Notes: a model not told the origin generated them from the letters alone. Positions 36,041 to 46,785 are shown, counted from the stretch's first letter. The stretch: DNA of 64,000 bases from Monodelphis domestica (GCF_027887165.1 NC_077227.1:84094930-84158929); one strand, 5' to 3'. Made by a program: numbers and translations.

Positions 36041-36256
36041 TGGGGGGCAGCTGGGTAGCTCAGTGGATTGAGAACCAGGCCTAGAGATGGGAGGTCCTAG
36101 GTTCAAATCCGGCCTCAGCCACTTCCTAGCTGTGTGACCCTGGGCAAGTCACTTGACCCCCATTGCCTAGCCCTTACCACTCTTCTGCCTTGGAGCCAAT
36201 ACACAGTATTGACTCCAAGACGGAAGGTAAGGGTTTTTAAAAAAAATAAAAAAAAA
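36041..36256 (+). repeat. CORE-SINE, the best preserved copy
   Basis: Full-length copy close to what I recall as consensus, with an A-rich tail. The target duplication AGAAGTACCTGAGG / AGAAGTGCCTGAGG lies at 36027..36040 and 36257..36270. The least decayed SINE in the window, so probably the youngest. Confidence 0.92.
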
Positions 36257-36419
36257 AGAAGTGCCTGAGGCAGTGATTAATTAAACAATTAAGTGATTTG
36301 TCCTTGGTCACATAACCAATTTGTGTCAGAGGCAGGATCTGGATTTGAGCCTCTATCTTCTGTGCCCCATTGCCTCACACTCAATCCCCAAGATGAATTC
36401 TTGCCTCTAGTTCTCCTCA

Positions 36420-36975
36420 TTGCCATGGTCCTTCCTGCCTTTTCCAACCACCCTAAGCCCACAGTTGCCTGTAGCTCCAGTAGCATTTACTGTTTATTGG
36501 CAACTAAGGCTCTGCTACCTTGTACTATTAGCTTATTTTATTGCACATTACTGCCTCTCCCCCACTCTGGCCAAATGGTATTAATCACTATCCTTCTTGC
36601 CTCCAGCATTTTGCTAACATTGCCAATTGTATCTGGATTGTCCTCCCTCTTATCTCTGCTTGTGGAAATCTGATTGATTCACCAAGGCTCAGGCAAGAAC
36701 TCTTTTATCAAACTTCCCTTGATTTTTGTTACCCTTCCTCCATCCCTCTCTCAGTATCCAAAAGCCTTTTCTTCCTCATCTTCAGTAATAGCCCTTTATT
36801 TCATCCTATGCATTATGATATTTTAATGTGTATCATTTATATTTGTATGTATCTTCTCTGGTTAGATCGTAGGCTCTTAGAGTGGGGATCGCCACTTATC
36901 TTTCTTCATATCTCTAGTAGTCTAAGATATTGTAAATAGTAGGCACTTAACAAATATTAAGTGAAGGAATCAAGG
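36420..36975 (+). mobile_element. Old L2/CR1-type LINE fragment
   Basis: CT-rich plus-strand LINE-like sequence ending GGCACTTAACAAATATTAAG, with GATCGTAGGCTCTTAGAGTG typical of L2-group tails. Subfamily uncertain. Confidence 0.5.
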
Positions 36976-37054
36976 CTATTTCTGTTTTTATGAATTTTCC
37001 TGTCTCTCATTTCTATTTTCAAATTGTCATCATAGTTGAGACTTTCATTACCTC

Positions 37055-37740
37055 TTGCCTAAACTATTAGAAGTTTCCTAATTTTGTCTCCCTGCTTCAA
37101 ATCTCTCCCCAACCTTTAATTCATTCACACAATTGCCAACGTATTTTTCCTAAAGGCCAGGTTGAGTCAACTTGCTGTTCCCCAAACTACAGTGGCTTTG
37201 GGATCCCTAGAGCACATACGTGTTAGTAAATGCTTAATAATTAACTCTCAAAAATTACATATGACATACTTTTAAGCTGAATCTGCATTATTGACATTTT
37301 CTACATCACCCCCTTAACCTATTTTGGTCACATTTGCCAATTTCAGATGTAAATGCTCACACTGAAAATTTAACTATCAGCTCTTATGAGCCAGTTTGAG
37401 ATGCTTCCAACATACACCTGCCTAAAAGTATCTCTTACTTCTTGGTTCAGAGGTAAACGCCTTTGTTTGGCATTCAAAGCTCTTCAAAAGTTTGCTACAT
37501 CCATTTCTCTTTCCAGTCTTCTTATGCATTACTCCCCTCTAGGTATAGTTCAGACATACTGCTCCATGCTCTGCACACACTCCACCTCTCAATCCAATCC
37601 CATGTCCATACTGGAAAGCTCTTCCTTATCTCTTGGAATTCCCTTGTGGCCAGAGACTGCTTCATTTTTACCTTTGCCAGGCACTTGGCTCCAGTTTGGT
37701 TTGCTTAATAAATGCTTGTTGATAGAGTGATACATAAATT
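37055..37740 (+). mobile_element. L2 LINE 3' half
   Basis: Plus-strand L2: TTTTTCCTAAAGGCCAGGTT, CCTTTGTTTGGCATTCAAAG, TCTTTCCAGTCTTCTTATGC and the end TGCTTAATAAATGCTTGTTG. The middle part (37180..37400) is disrupted. Confidence 0.75.
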
Positions 37741-38284
37741 TCTTGAAGGCATGAACTTGCCTAATACTTCTTTGTATCAATGCTAGTGCCCATTTAAATT
37801 CTTTGCCCCTGGATAGTACTTAGTGAACATTTATTTAAGGCCATGTTCATAGCAATGCCTCCATTTAGTTGATTCAAGTGTTGTCTATCTATTTTCAGAC
37901 CAACCTCAAATCCCATGTCTTTGCTGACTACTATATAAATACTATCATTATTTCCCTATTCTCTTCTCCCAAACTCTTCCTTTTAAAATGAAGGTTTCTA
38001 AAGCATTTCAGCATTAGGTCAGGAGAAAGGCATTTCTAAAATAAAAACAGAACCTTTCTTCCTTCCCCATCAAAACTGATGTGTAAATGCTAAATATTTT
38101 AAACAAATAATTATGATTTCATATCCCTCCCCAGTTTACTATGTAACACTGAGGATTAATTTAGCCCCTAACAGACATGAGGTTGGGAAAACTGGGAAAC
38201 TAAGGAACAGAGAGTGACTTGCCTAGAATCACACAACTATTAAGCACCTGAGTCCACATTTGAAAAATAAAGTGAAAAAAATTA

Positions 38285-38790
38285 GGCTTCATTCTATTCT
38301 CAGGTTCCATTCTCTCTCTGGTGATGCTTGGCATTTTTCATCATAAGTCTTTTGGAATTGTCTGGGATTGTTGCATTGATCAAAAAAGCCAAGTCACTCA
38401 CAATTGATTAGTGTACAAAATCGCTGCTACTATGTAGAATGTTCTTCTGGTTCTGCTCATTCCACTTTGCATCAGTTTATATGAATCTTTCTAGGTTTTT
38501 CTGAAAGCACCCTGCTCATCATTTCTTATAGCACAATTGTATTCTATCACAATGATATACCACAACTTGTTCAGCTTATTCTCTCCAATGAATGAGCATT
38601 CCCTCCATTTCTAATTCTCTGTCAACACAAAAAGAACGATAATTATTTTTCTATACATAAGTCTTTTTCCTTTCTGTTTGGGATAAAGACCTAGTAGTGG
38701 TACTGTTGGATCAAAAGGTAAGCACAGTTTTGTAGCCTTTTGGGCATAGTTCCAAATTGTTCTCCAGAATGGTTGGATTAGTTTCATGCT
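38285..38790 (-). mobile_element. Antisense L1 3'-end fragment
   Basis: The plus strand shows reversed L1 3' sequence: TTCTGGTTCTGCTCATTCCA, TTGTATTCTATCACAATGAT, GGCATAGTTCCAAATTGTTC. It is degraded and has no open frame. Confidence 0.78.
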
Positions 38791-39762
38791 TAATAGATGT
38801 TTGTTGAATCAATGAAGTGAAGGAATGAATTGCATCATGTAATTTTGGTTTTTGCCTTGAGGAGAAAATGGTTTTATGGATCAGACAATATGGCTAGAGG
38901 GCCAGTGCAATTGCAACACTCCCAAGTGTGGCTGAAACACATTAAAATGTAATTGGGAAATATTTAACAAAATAAATAAAAGTACAATAAAACATAGATA
39001 ATGTTACATTTTAAAACTAAGTCATTCTGCAGCTGCAGAGCTTCTTATGTACTAATTAGAGACCCTATTTCTATTTCGGCCTGACACCATTGTTCCAGAG
39101 GGAATAGGAATCTATTAATTGTGGAATGTTCTGGGCTTTAAATAAAGACAGAAATATTAATGATGTTTAGATTTAGGTTCCCGTTCTGTTGCTACCACTA
39201 ATTCACTATGTGATCCTAGGCACAAAGTGAAGTCCTTTATCTCCCTGGAGTCTTCAGTCTCTGCTTCTGTCAAACGGATGAAAACCTGTCTGACTGTACT
39301 TCACAGGGTTTTCTGAGGCCAAAAGAGTTAACCACAGGCTTCATTATTGTTTAACGTGGTTGTTTCCCCCTTTCACAGGGACCCTTGTGATTTCATAATA
39401 GAGTTACTTGAGGCTGGTGTAAAAAAGTTGATAGTATGGCTAAGGAATTCCTGCCAGAATTTCCCAACTGAGTAAAGCTTGCAGTTGCATCAGACAACAT
39501 ACAGCCAACTGTCAATTATTCAAGCCAGTGGAGGGCAGAAGATGCGAAGATATCACAAAACGCTGATTTGTTAAAAAGCTATTTATATCTGGATTAAGAA
39601 TGTAACCAGAAGGCAGCTTTTCCTCCCTTTCCACCCTTAAATCTTACCCTTTTACTACTGTAAGCAGCTGAGCTTGAATGCGGGATGTGTGGGTAGAGGG
39701 GAGGCGTGGGGAGGGGCGGGGAGGCTAACTGGGGAGGCCCAAGGGAGGAGAGAGTCGATATA
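38791..39762. other. No gene seen; possible old DNA-transposon remnant
   Basis: 38900..39020 (TAAAATGTAATTGGGAAATA, ACAAAATAAATAAAAGTACA) resembles a recurrent AT-rich repeat that I cannot name; a MIR-type scrap lies about 39170..39330; 39690..39740 is G-rich (GGGGAGGGGCGGGGAGG). Confidence 0.45.
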
Positions 39763-39856
39763 GAGAAGCCCCTAGTGGACAAATGTGAGTAGAGAATACA
39801 GAAATATGGCTACAGGTCTCTCTGACAGAGAAACCTTAAAGAAAGGTTCAAAATGC
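39763..39856 (+). repeat. Upstream copy of a roughly 93-bp duplicated segment
   Basis: Shares AGAGAATACAGAAATATGG-type sequence and its flanks with 40195..40287, about 75% identical by eye, same strand, 432 bp apart. It matches no SINE, LINE or LTR that I recognise. It lies about 1.8 kb upstream of the PPP1R3C promoter. Confidence 0.7.
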
Positions 39857-40194
39857 AAAATCTATTTTTGTATAACAGAATGGGCTGAGATAGCAAAAGA
39901 GAACAAAGAAAAGAGAGGCAGAGAGAGAGAAGGAAAGAGATGAGAAGTTGCCCGGTAGATGAAATGATATCACTTTTGAGATGAAATATGGAAAGGGAGT
40001 CGAGATAGCAATTTCTAGTATAAACTAGCTCTGTGACCCGGGGCAAGTCAAGTCCTTTCTCTGGAATTCATTTTATAGTTCTTTTCCCAACTGGGTGACA
40101 GAGTGCCTCCAAATCCTTCATTAGAGATTACCTTAGCATTAAGATATAGAAGGTTTGAGCTAGAAGGATACCTCTTCACTTCGTAGGTGAAAAA

Positions 40195-40287
40195 GACAAG
40201 CTCCTAGGGGATAAATGAGAGTGGAGAATACAGAAATATGGACACATATCGCTCGGACTGAGAAGCCTGAAAGAAAGGGGCAAAATC
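40195..40287 (+). repeat. Downstream copy of the roughly 93-bp duplicated segment
   Basis: Partner of 39763..39856. Shared order: CTCCTAG/CCCCTAG, GGAGAATACAGAAATATGG/AGAGAATACAGAAATATGG, GAGAAGCCT/GAGAAACCT, GAAAGAAAGGGGCAAAAT/TAAAGAAAGGTTCAAAAT. Confidence 0.7.
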
Positions 40288-41199
40288 ATGTACAAGGCAG
40301 CCCCCTTATCATTTAGAAAGTAGCATGGATTAGCAGAAGGCACTCGGGTTTGGACCTCCCAGAGCACTTAATTTGGAGACCTGGTTCTGCCCCTAAATCA
40401 TTAATGCGGAAAGTCACATTACCTTCTCTGGACCACAACACTTGTCTATAAAAATGAAGGTTTTGTGACCGCGAGGTCCGGTACATAAAACCCTGGAATT
40501 GGATTTGAATTAGGAGACCTGCATTTGAATTACTCCGCAGATGCGCATGGAAGTTAAGAAGCTTGGGCCTCAATTTCCTCAAATTTAGCAGGGGGATGGG
40601 AATTCATGGCCTCCATGGTCCTTTCGATCTTGAAATCTGTGATCTCCAGGGTCCTTTCCAGGACTGAATTTGGGAGAACTAGATTGATACCTGTTTCTGG
40701 GACTTGAGAGATTATCTAGTCCAGGGGCTCTTAACTTCAAGTTCTGAGATTAAAAAAAATTGATATCTGTGTTGTAAGAAATTTGATTTCTTTTGAAGTC
40801 CAATATATTTGATTATGCACTTAAAAGCATTATTCCGATTGGGGCCCCTAAGGTTAAAAATCCCTCACCTACTCTGACGCCCTTCATTTTAGAAGTGAAA
40901 AAACTGAGGCAGGCAGGGCAGGCAGGGCAGGCAGTCGCAGGCAAAGCTGGAATTCCATGGAATTTCTCTATCCATCCCGAGTTCTTTCCATTACATCCCA
41001 AATAGTAATGAGTGCACTGGAGAAAGGGCATTTCACAAAATGTGCTCCGGGCCTCACCCCAGTAGGCAGGCTATTCATGATGGTTAGCTTCTCATTTTAG
41101 GCTCATGCTGTCACTCACGCACCCAGGCATTCTCTCTGTCTCTCCGTCTCTCTGTCTCTGGCTCTGCACGCAGAGTTTACATACACACAAAAATTGCAC
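40288..41199. other. PPP1R3C upstream region, no gene
   Basis: MIR-type scraps near 40610..40740, part of an unidentified repeat near 40720..40855, a (GGCAGGCA)-type run at 40912..40940, then CT- and CA-rich DNA leading into the promoter. Confidence 0.5.
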
Positions 41200-41678
41200 A
41201 CACGATACGCTCAGGGTTTCCATGACTGGCTGAGCTCCAGCTGGCCTCGCACCCCAGTAACTGGATTGTGGGCTGAACTCCGCTGGTCGAATCAAATCAC
41301 AGCGGGGCTGGCCAGACTCCAGCAGACTCGGTCCGGCCCCTGTTCCCTCCCCATCCCCCTTCCCTCCTGGCGTGGCCCGCCCTCTCCCAGCGATCCAGCC
41401 CTCCCTAACTAGGCGGATCACGTTCTCCAAGCTTGGGCTAGGGCTCGGAGTTGGTCCCTGATTGCTTGGCAAGAGGCGGAGTCGGCAGGGGATTGGCCAA
41501 GGCTCGGCTTTCACGTGAAGCTCCGGTGGTGCCTCGAAGACAGATAAGCAGCTGCTTCCCGCTGGGCCCGGCGCTAGTCTTCTCTGAGTCCTGCGGAGGA
41601 GGCTGTCTGACCTAGAAAGCCCAGGCGGGGGAGAAAGTCCTACTGGCTCTTGAAGCTTGTGTGGCTGATTTAGTGCCG
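41200..41678 (+). promoter_or_regulatory. PPP1R3C: PPP1R3C promoter and 5' UTR, GC-rich
   Basis: This is the most GC- and CpG-rich stretch of the window and ends at the PPP1R3C start codon. Visible elements are a GC-box-like GAGGCGGAG near 41473, an inverted CCAAT box (ATTGG, 41492..41496), a palindromic TCACGTGA (41511..41518) and a GATAAG near 41545. No convincing TATA box is present, so dispersed CpG-type initiation within about 41540..41600 is the likely mode. Upstream the sequence grades into CT- and CA-rich DNA near 41100..41210. The transcription start itself cannot be fixed from sequence alone. Confidence 0.75.
41511..41518. promoter_or_regulatory. Palindromic E-box TCACGTGA in PPP1R3C promoter
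   Basis: Seen: a perfect 8-bp palindrome with a CACGTG core, 15 bp downstream of an inverted CCAAT box and about 160 bp before the start codon. Known: CACGTG is bound by USF, MYC/MAX and MiT/TFE bHLH-zip factors, the flanking T/A favours TFEB/TFE3-type binding, and its ACGTG half fits the hypoxia response core. PPP1R3C is known as a hypoxia-induced, HIF-dependent glycogen gene. Inference: this site could serve as the nutrient- or oxygen-responsive element. Confidence 0.55.
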
Positions 41679-41692
41679 ATGAGTTGCACCAG
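41679..41692 (+). CDS. PPP1R3C: PPP1R3C coding exon 1 (MSCTR start)
   Basis: This 14-base coding piece carries the start codon of PPP1R3C. It reads Met-Ser-Cys-Thr plus the first two bases of an Arg codon, then meets a consensus donor (AG|GTAAGT). The Arg codon is completed by the first base after the acceptor at 44381, giving MSCTR followed by [10 protein letters not shown], the N-terminus I know from mammalian PTG. The phase-2 junction, donor and acceptor all agree, so this start is preferred over the Met at 44383, which would lose five residues. The exon lies at the 3' edge of the GC-rich promoter region. The 5' UTR start is not defined by the sequence. Confidence 0.93.
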
Positions 41693-42989
41693 GTAAGTCT
41701 TCTCCTTGCTTTGCCAGGGCCAAGAAGGAGCTGCGGGATTGCGGGGCAGAGTAAATTGGGGAAAGCTGATGGGACACTTATGGTTTACACCACGAAGATA
41801 GCTGGGCTGGTTTTTTAATTGACATTTCTGGCTCCCTGGATATGAACAGGGATTTGGGATGCTGCCTCCTGTCCCTCCCTTTCTGCAGGCTTCTCCTGGC
41901 TTCCAGCTCAGCTTGACTCTGGGTCATCTGCCTCCAAGCTTTAGACTGGTGTTAACAGAGCTAACACTTTAATTTCTGATTGCCCACTTAATTGCAACTT
42001 TTCCCTTCCCACAGTCTGCAAAACAAAAATGTAGTCTGTGACAACTTTGCTTAACTTTATAACTTGGAGAGAAAGAAAGCTTGGCCCAGTTGTGGGAGAT
42101 GAAGCCTTAAAAAGTCAATTAACTTTATTCGCAATTGATTCCTCTTTTCTAGTTAAGCTTAACCCCAGATGCTCCAGCAAGCAGAGCTTGGGCCCTCCAA
42201 ATCTGAGTAAACTATTTTTTTTTTTAATTTAGAAAATAATCTATTAGAGTGTGTGTGGGGGACACAAAAACCAGACCTCCAAAACTGCCATATAAATGCA
42301 CTGAGGGGAAAAAGCTGAGTAACCATGCCAGACATGACTTGGCAAAAGGCATCGTTAAAAATTCAGACTCTGAGCTGTGGAGAATCTCAGTTCTTTGGGC
42401 AGGAAGTCACAAATGAAATCTTGACCTTCTGTGCATCTACCTTTTCACCCTAGAATTGGAGTGTTAAATCTTAAGGCCCATCTAGACCCTCTTCTCCCAC
42501 CACCCCACTCCCTGAGGGAATGGAAACCAGAGAGGCAACTAAAAAAATGATGGTTACTTGATAGAAGTAAAGAATTTTCATTGCATTTGTTTTTTATTAA
42601 CTTCAGTTGAAGAGAAGCTTTGGAGTCAGGAAGATATGGGTTCAAGTGACACCTCTAATGTATTAGCTGTGTGGCATTGGGAGTTTTCCTCCAAGAGTTC
42701 CCTACATCCTTGAAATCAAAAGTCCAGACCTCCTAAAACCCCTTCCTTCCTCTTAAACTTCAGCCACTGATCCAGACAATTCTCAGTTCAAACTGGACTG
42801 ATAAATTTAGCACATGATATAAATGCTATCATTTGCATGAATAGGTTTGAAGAAAAGCATCCTTCACTTCTTATGATTCACCCAACAAACATTTAGCACC
42901 TACTGTGTGTAATACTCAGCTAGGTGCTGCTTGGGCCAGATACCAGATTTAGACTATCAGTAATAGGTGACACTGATCAAAGAGCTGAG

Positions 42990-43036
42990 AAAAGAAAGGG
43001 AGGGAGGGAGGGAGCAAGCAAGCAAGCAAGCAAACC
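42990..43036. repeat. (GGGA)n and (AGCA)n microsatellites in PPP1R3C intron
   Basis: GGAGGGAGGGAGGGAG followed directly by CAAGCAAGCAAGCAAGCAAA. Confidence 0.88.
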
Positions 43037-43995
43037 AACCAGTGAGGGAGCAGGAGATAGTCAGTGAATTCCAGTACAGCTAGTGTCTCACTGCTGTGGG
43101 AGTCTTTAAAACTCTTCATGGGATTTGGTAGCATGTTGACAATAGGCAGATTTTCAATGATTTGTGAGAAATAGGGAAGGAATGAATGATAAAGCATATG
43201 GGTACTCTTCAAGTCTCATTTTATATAACAATTACAAGCTCTCTCATAAACTTGGAACAGTCATCAGTATGGCTAGCTCTCCTTGCCCTGAACCTTGATT
43301 AAAATGTAATCAAACAGTAAAATGTCCAGAAGATGGACCAAGGGGAGCAATAAATCAAAATGTATTTATTAAGTATATTCTGCTGAGCACACTGCTGGGG
43401 ACCAAAACAAAAGTGGCTTGGGGGATTCAGAATGTGCCGAGCAGCTCCTGAAAAGAGACAGTTGTAGATCATAAGAGGAAGAAGGGGTCTTAGGCCATTT
43501 AGGCCAATCCTCTTGTTTTGCAGAGATCTAGAGAAAGGAAGGGACTTACTCAAAATTACTTAGGTACCTTCCTGGTCTGGTCTGGAACCCAGATCTTAAG
43601 ATTCCTCTAGTGGCCCCTAAGAGTAATTGGATAGCCTGTATCACCCTTTCCTTCCTCCCTCCAAATCTGGACCTCTGATTTCACTGCTGTAGGAAACTTG
43701 CCAGCAATGTCAGTCAGCAACTATTCTGTAACTTATAGTCTCAGTAATTTGGAACATTAAGAAGTTAAGTGACTTTTCATTGATCACAAAAATAGCATGT
43801 GTCTGACAGAACTCATATTTATTTTATATTTGTACATGTTCTCTCCCTTTATAGAGGATAAACTTGAGGGCAGGAACTTATAAACTTTTGTTTTTGAATT
43901 GCCTTTGGATTTCCTAGAAGAGTGTCTGACAGTAGGATATATATGTAAGGGTTATTTATATATATATATATATTAATCATTATTATTATATATAT

Positions 43996-44192
43996 TTAGA
44001 TATGTAAGACCTTCTGCCTTAGAATAAATACTATGTACTAATTCTAAGGCAGAAGAATAGAAAAGGCTAGGCAATAGAGATTAAGTGACTTGCCCAGGGT
44101 CACACAGCTAGGAAATGTTTGAGGTCAGATTTGGAATCAGGACCTCCCTTTTCCAGGTTTTGCTCCATATCCTGAGCCATCCAGCTGCCCCC
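43996..44192 (-). repeat. CORE-SINE in PPP1R3C intron 1
   Basis: Antisense copy from CTTCTGCCTTAGAATAAATA to CATCCAGCTGCCCC, about 190 bp upstream of the intron acceptor. A small local rearrangement repeats the CTAAGGCAGAAG block. Confidence 0.83.
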
Positions 44193-44381
44193 AGTAAATA
44201 TTTTTTGATTGACATGAATTCAGGTCTTCCTGAACCCAAGGCTGAATCTCTATCCACAGTGCCTCCTGTTTAAGCCTTTAGATTATACAGATAGCAAATT
44301 TATATCTGAGACTGGGAAGAGAAAATCCTTAGGAAGGAATCAAACAAGAGATATAACTCCATTTCCTTTTTTTCATTTCAG

Positions 44382-45321
44382 AATGATTCAAGTTTTAGAT
44401 CCCAGGCCTCTGACGAGTTCAGTCATGCCAGTAGATGTGGCCATGAGAATCTGCCTTGCTCATTCACCACCTCTGAAGAGTTTCCTGGGCCCTTATGATG
44501 AATTCCATCGAAGAAATTTTATGAACCGGCTAAAGCCTCTCAAACCATGTCTCAACATCAAGCAGGAAACAAAAACACAAAATGACTGGAAGCGCTCGCC
44601 CAGCCGCACCAAGAAGAGAGTCGTGTTTGCAGACTCCAAGGGTCTGTCCCTCACGGCAATTCATGTCTTCTCTGATTTCCAGGAAGAACCCGTGTGGGAT
44701 CTTCAGTTTGACTTGTTGGACCTGGGAGATGTCACAACTGGTCTCAAGCTTCATGAAGAGAAAAACTTGATTTTGGATTTCCCTCAACCATCCACTGATT
44801 ATTTAAGTTTCCGGAACCGCCTTCAGAAGAATATGGTGTGCCTGGAGAACTGTTCTCTGCAAGAGAGAGCTTTGACAGGAACAGTGAAAGTAAAAAATGT
44901 GAGTTTTGAGAAGAAGGTCCAGGTTCGAATCACCTTTGACACATGGAAGACCTATACTGATGTGGACTGTGTGTATATGAAAAACGTGTATGGAGGCTCA
45001 GATACTGACATGTTTTCATTTTCCATTGACTTGCCTCTTGTCATTCCAACTCAGGAGAAGATCGAGTTCTGCATTTCTTATAACAGCAATGGACATGTAT
45101 TCTGGGATAATAATGAGGGTCAGAATTACAAAATTGTCCATGCACAGTGGAAACCAGATGGAGTGCAGACACAGACAGCCTCACAGGACTGTACATTCCG
45201 CCAGACACCAACTAAAACTGAATTTGATTCACCACTCTTTGGAAGCCCCAGGCTAGCTAGCGAGCTCTTTCCCGAGTGGCATAGCTGGGGGAGGATGGAA
45301 AACTTGGCCTCGTATAGATGA
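44382..45321 (+). CDS. PPP1R3C: PPP1R3C coding exon 2: protein phosphatase 1 regulatory subunit 3C (PTG)
   Basis: This exon encodes 312 of 317 residues of PTG, the glycogen-targeting subunit that brings the PP1 catalytic subunit to glycogen particles, favouring dephosphorylation and activation of glycogen synthase and inactivation of phosphorylase. Counting from MSCTR, the PP1-docking RVxF motif is RVVF at about residues 84-87, in a basic KKRVVFAD context. A CBM21 glycogen-binding domain spans about 149-262, with the conserved [17 protein letters not shown] strand, the [12 protein letters not shown] segment and the WDNNEGQNY glycogen/substrate-contact motif. The C-terminal [17 protein letters not shown] closely matches human PTG, and the total length equals the human protein. 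The acceptor is a pyrimidine tract ending in CAG at 44381. The frame is intact, so the gene looks functional. No signal peptide or membrane segment is seen, consistent with a cytosolic glycogen-bound protein. Confidence 0.97.
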
Positions 45322-46785
45322 ATTGAGTTGCTCAGCTACCAGGTTTTGGCTAGCTATGCTAACCATAGGAAGTCTTGGCTGCAGTCCTTTGATAGGCTTG
45401 GGTGTTTGATAGCCCAATTACAAAGCAAATGGTCCTCCAATTTGGTGCCCAAGTTGGAAGGGATTATTTGGAAGACTGTAGTCCATTAAGCCTCAGTTTG
45501 TTCTGTATTATAAATAATATGTACATATATATAATATTTTATAAATGCACTTTCTTAATGTTCACTAGCTTTTATCTTGGGGCAAGAAAGCTGTGAGGAA
45601 GTATATGTGATGGTGACAGGAAGCTATGTTAATGGTAAGAGGCATGTCTGGAGAGGGTTCAGAAGATGGAGTTCATATAACATGATGGGGTAGAAGAAAG
45701 GTATATTTGTATGTTGGTGAAGAAATGTAAGCTTATTGTGTGATTTCTTTTTTTCCGAGTAGGTTATATTATCCTCTCCTGGAGGATTAATACAAAGAAG
45801 GGGAAGATGTCCTGTAAATACACTTGTGGAGTAAAGGGGCATGTTCTTGTGGGGCTATATTCAGCATTCTGGGACACCAATGAGGGTGAACAAAAATAAA
45901 TGAAAACTCTTAGAGCATAGCTAGCACAAGTCATTTCTCAGAAGAGAGAGGATGCCCTGATCCAAAACAGTGACTTGTGGAAAATTAAAATAAATTGAGA
46001 TTTATAATCCTACTGTTTTAAGTAGGGGAGGTGACCTCACTTGTAAAGGCCACCATGTTGGTGTTTTTCATCATAGATGGCTAACACAAAACCATGCCAT
46101 TTCTTAGTACCACCCACTTAGACTATTAGACAAAGCAGAGCCCCAATACCTTGAAAGTGCCTTAATCAGTACTTTAGTTGCTTAACCCAAATATTCAAAT
46201 GGCCACTTGCTAACTCTTGAATGTTTGTATGCTTTAGAAGTCTGTACTGCAGAATCTTTGATATTGGTGTCTGTGTATATGATTAGCATCCTTCATATTG
46301 AAGGTGATTTATCTTTCAGTTATTCTTTCAATGTGGTTTTTGAAAAGAGGAGTCTCGGTAAGAGTCTAGCACCCTGTACACATGCAATTAGGGACCTCTT
46401 TTGCCCTATTTCTTTAAGCTGAAATGTTTCTCTTCTCTGTTTTATAGATGTGAGAATTGTCTTGGTCATACTGTAATGCTTGTTCCCTGGTGGGCATAAG
46501 TCCATCGGGTGAGATTAATATCAACTGCATATACACAAGTGTTCAAGTTGGGTGTTCATTAAGTAGTATGATGTACATTTCCTTCAAGTAGTAAGAGTCA
46601 ACCTTGGTCACTTTTAAGGAACGTCTTTGGCCATGCTGACAAAACACTAATGTGGAATAATTTTGCAATGAAGGCAATTGAAGTTGGCTAGCACCAAAAA
46701 CTTTTCTACTGTCAATATTTTATCTTACTGTAGCTATTTTATGTGAGCTTGTCACTTTAAGAATAAATTGTTTGATATAAGAACA
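45322..46785 (+). other. PPP1R3C: PPP1R3C 3' UTR
   Basis: About 1.46 kb of AT-rich sequence between the stop codon and the last strong poly(A) signal (AATAAA at 46762..46767), followed by a T-rich stretch (46790-46803). Two earlier AATAAA hexamers at 45895..45900 and 45989..45994 could give shorter transcripts. Two exact Pumilio-type sites (TGTANATA) occur at 45520..45527 and 45813..45820. No SINE or LINE is evident inside it, unusual in this repeat-dense neighbourhood, which suggests selection or youth of the flanks. Confidence 0.75.
46762..46767 (+). terminator. Distal poly(A) signal of PPP1R3C
   Basis: Canonical AATAAA followed about 20-35 bases later by a T-rich stretch (GGTTTTTCCTTCTTTATT). 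It gives a 3' UTR length in the range expected for this gene. The exact cleavage site is inferred. Confidence 0.65.

Larger units (their letters stand above)
41693..44381 (+). other. PPP1R3C: PPP1R3C intron 1
   Basis: The intron starts GTAAGT and ends in a T-rich tract plus CAG, about 2.69 kb. It holds no second gene. Passengers are a MIR-type fragment near 42600..42680, L2 3'-end scraps near 42880..42940 and 43355..43400, a (GGGA)n/(AGCA)n stretch near 42995..43035, an antisense MIR near 43480..43590, a TA-rich run near 43940..43995 and an antisense CORE-SINE at 43996..44192 just upstream of the acceptor. The first few hundred bases after the donor are repeat-free and are candidates for regulatory sequence. 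Confidence 0.9.

Noticed and set aside
36041-36256. tRNA gene suggested by A- and B-box-like sequence
   Set aside because: Part of a tRNA-derived CORE-SINE with the standard tail and target duplication; the same holds for the other SINE copies.
41092-41514. 140-codon minus-strand open frame over the PPP1R3C promoter
   Set aside because: GC-rich promoter DNA often lacks stops by chance; the Pro/Ser/Arg-rich product has no recognisable feature. An antisense promoter transcript is possible but not shown.
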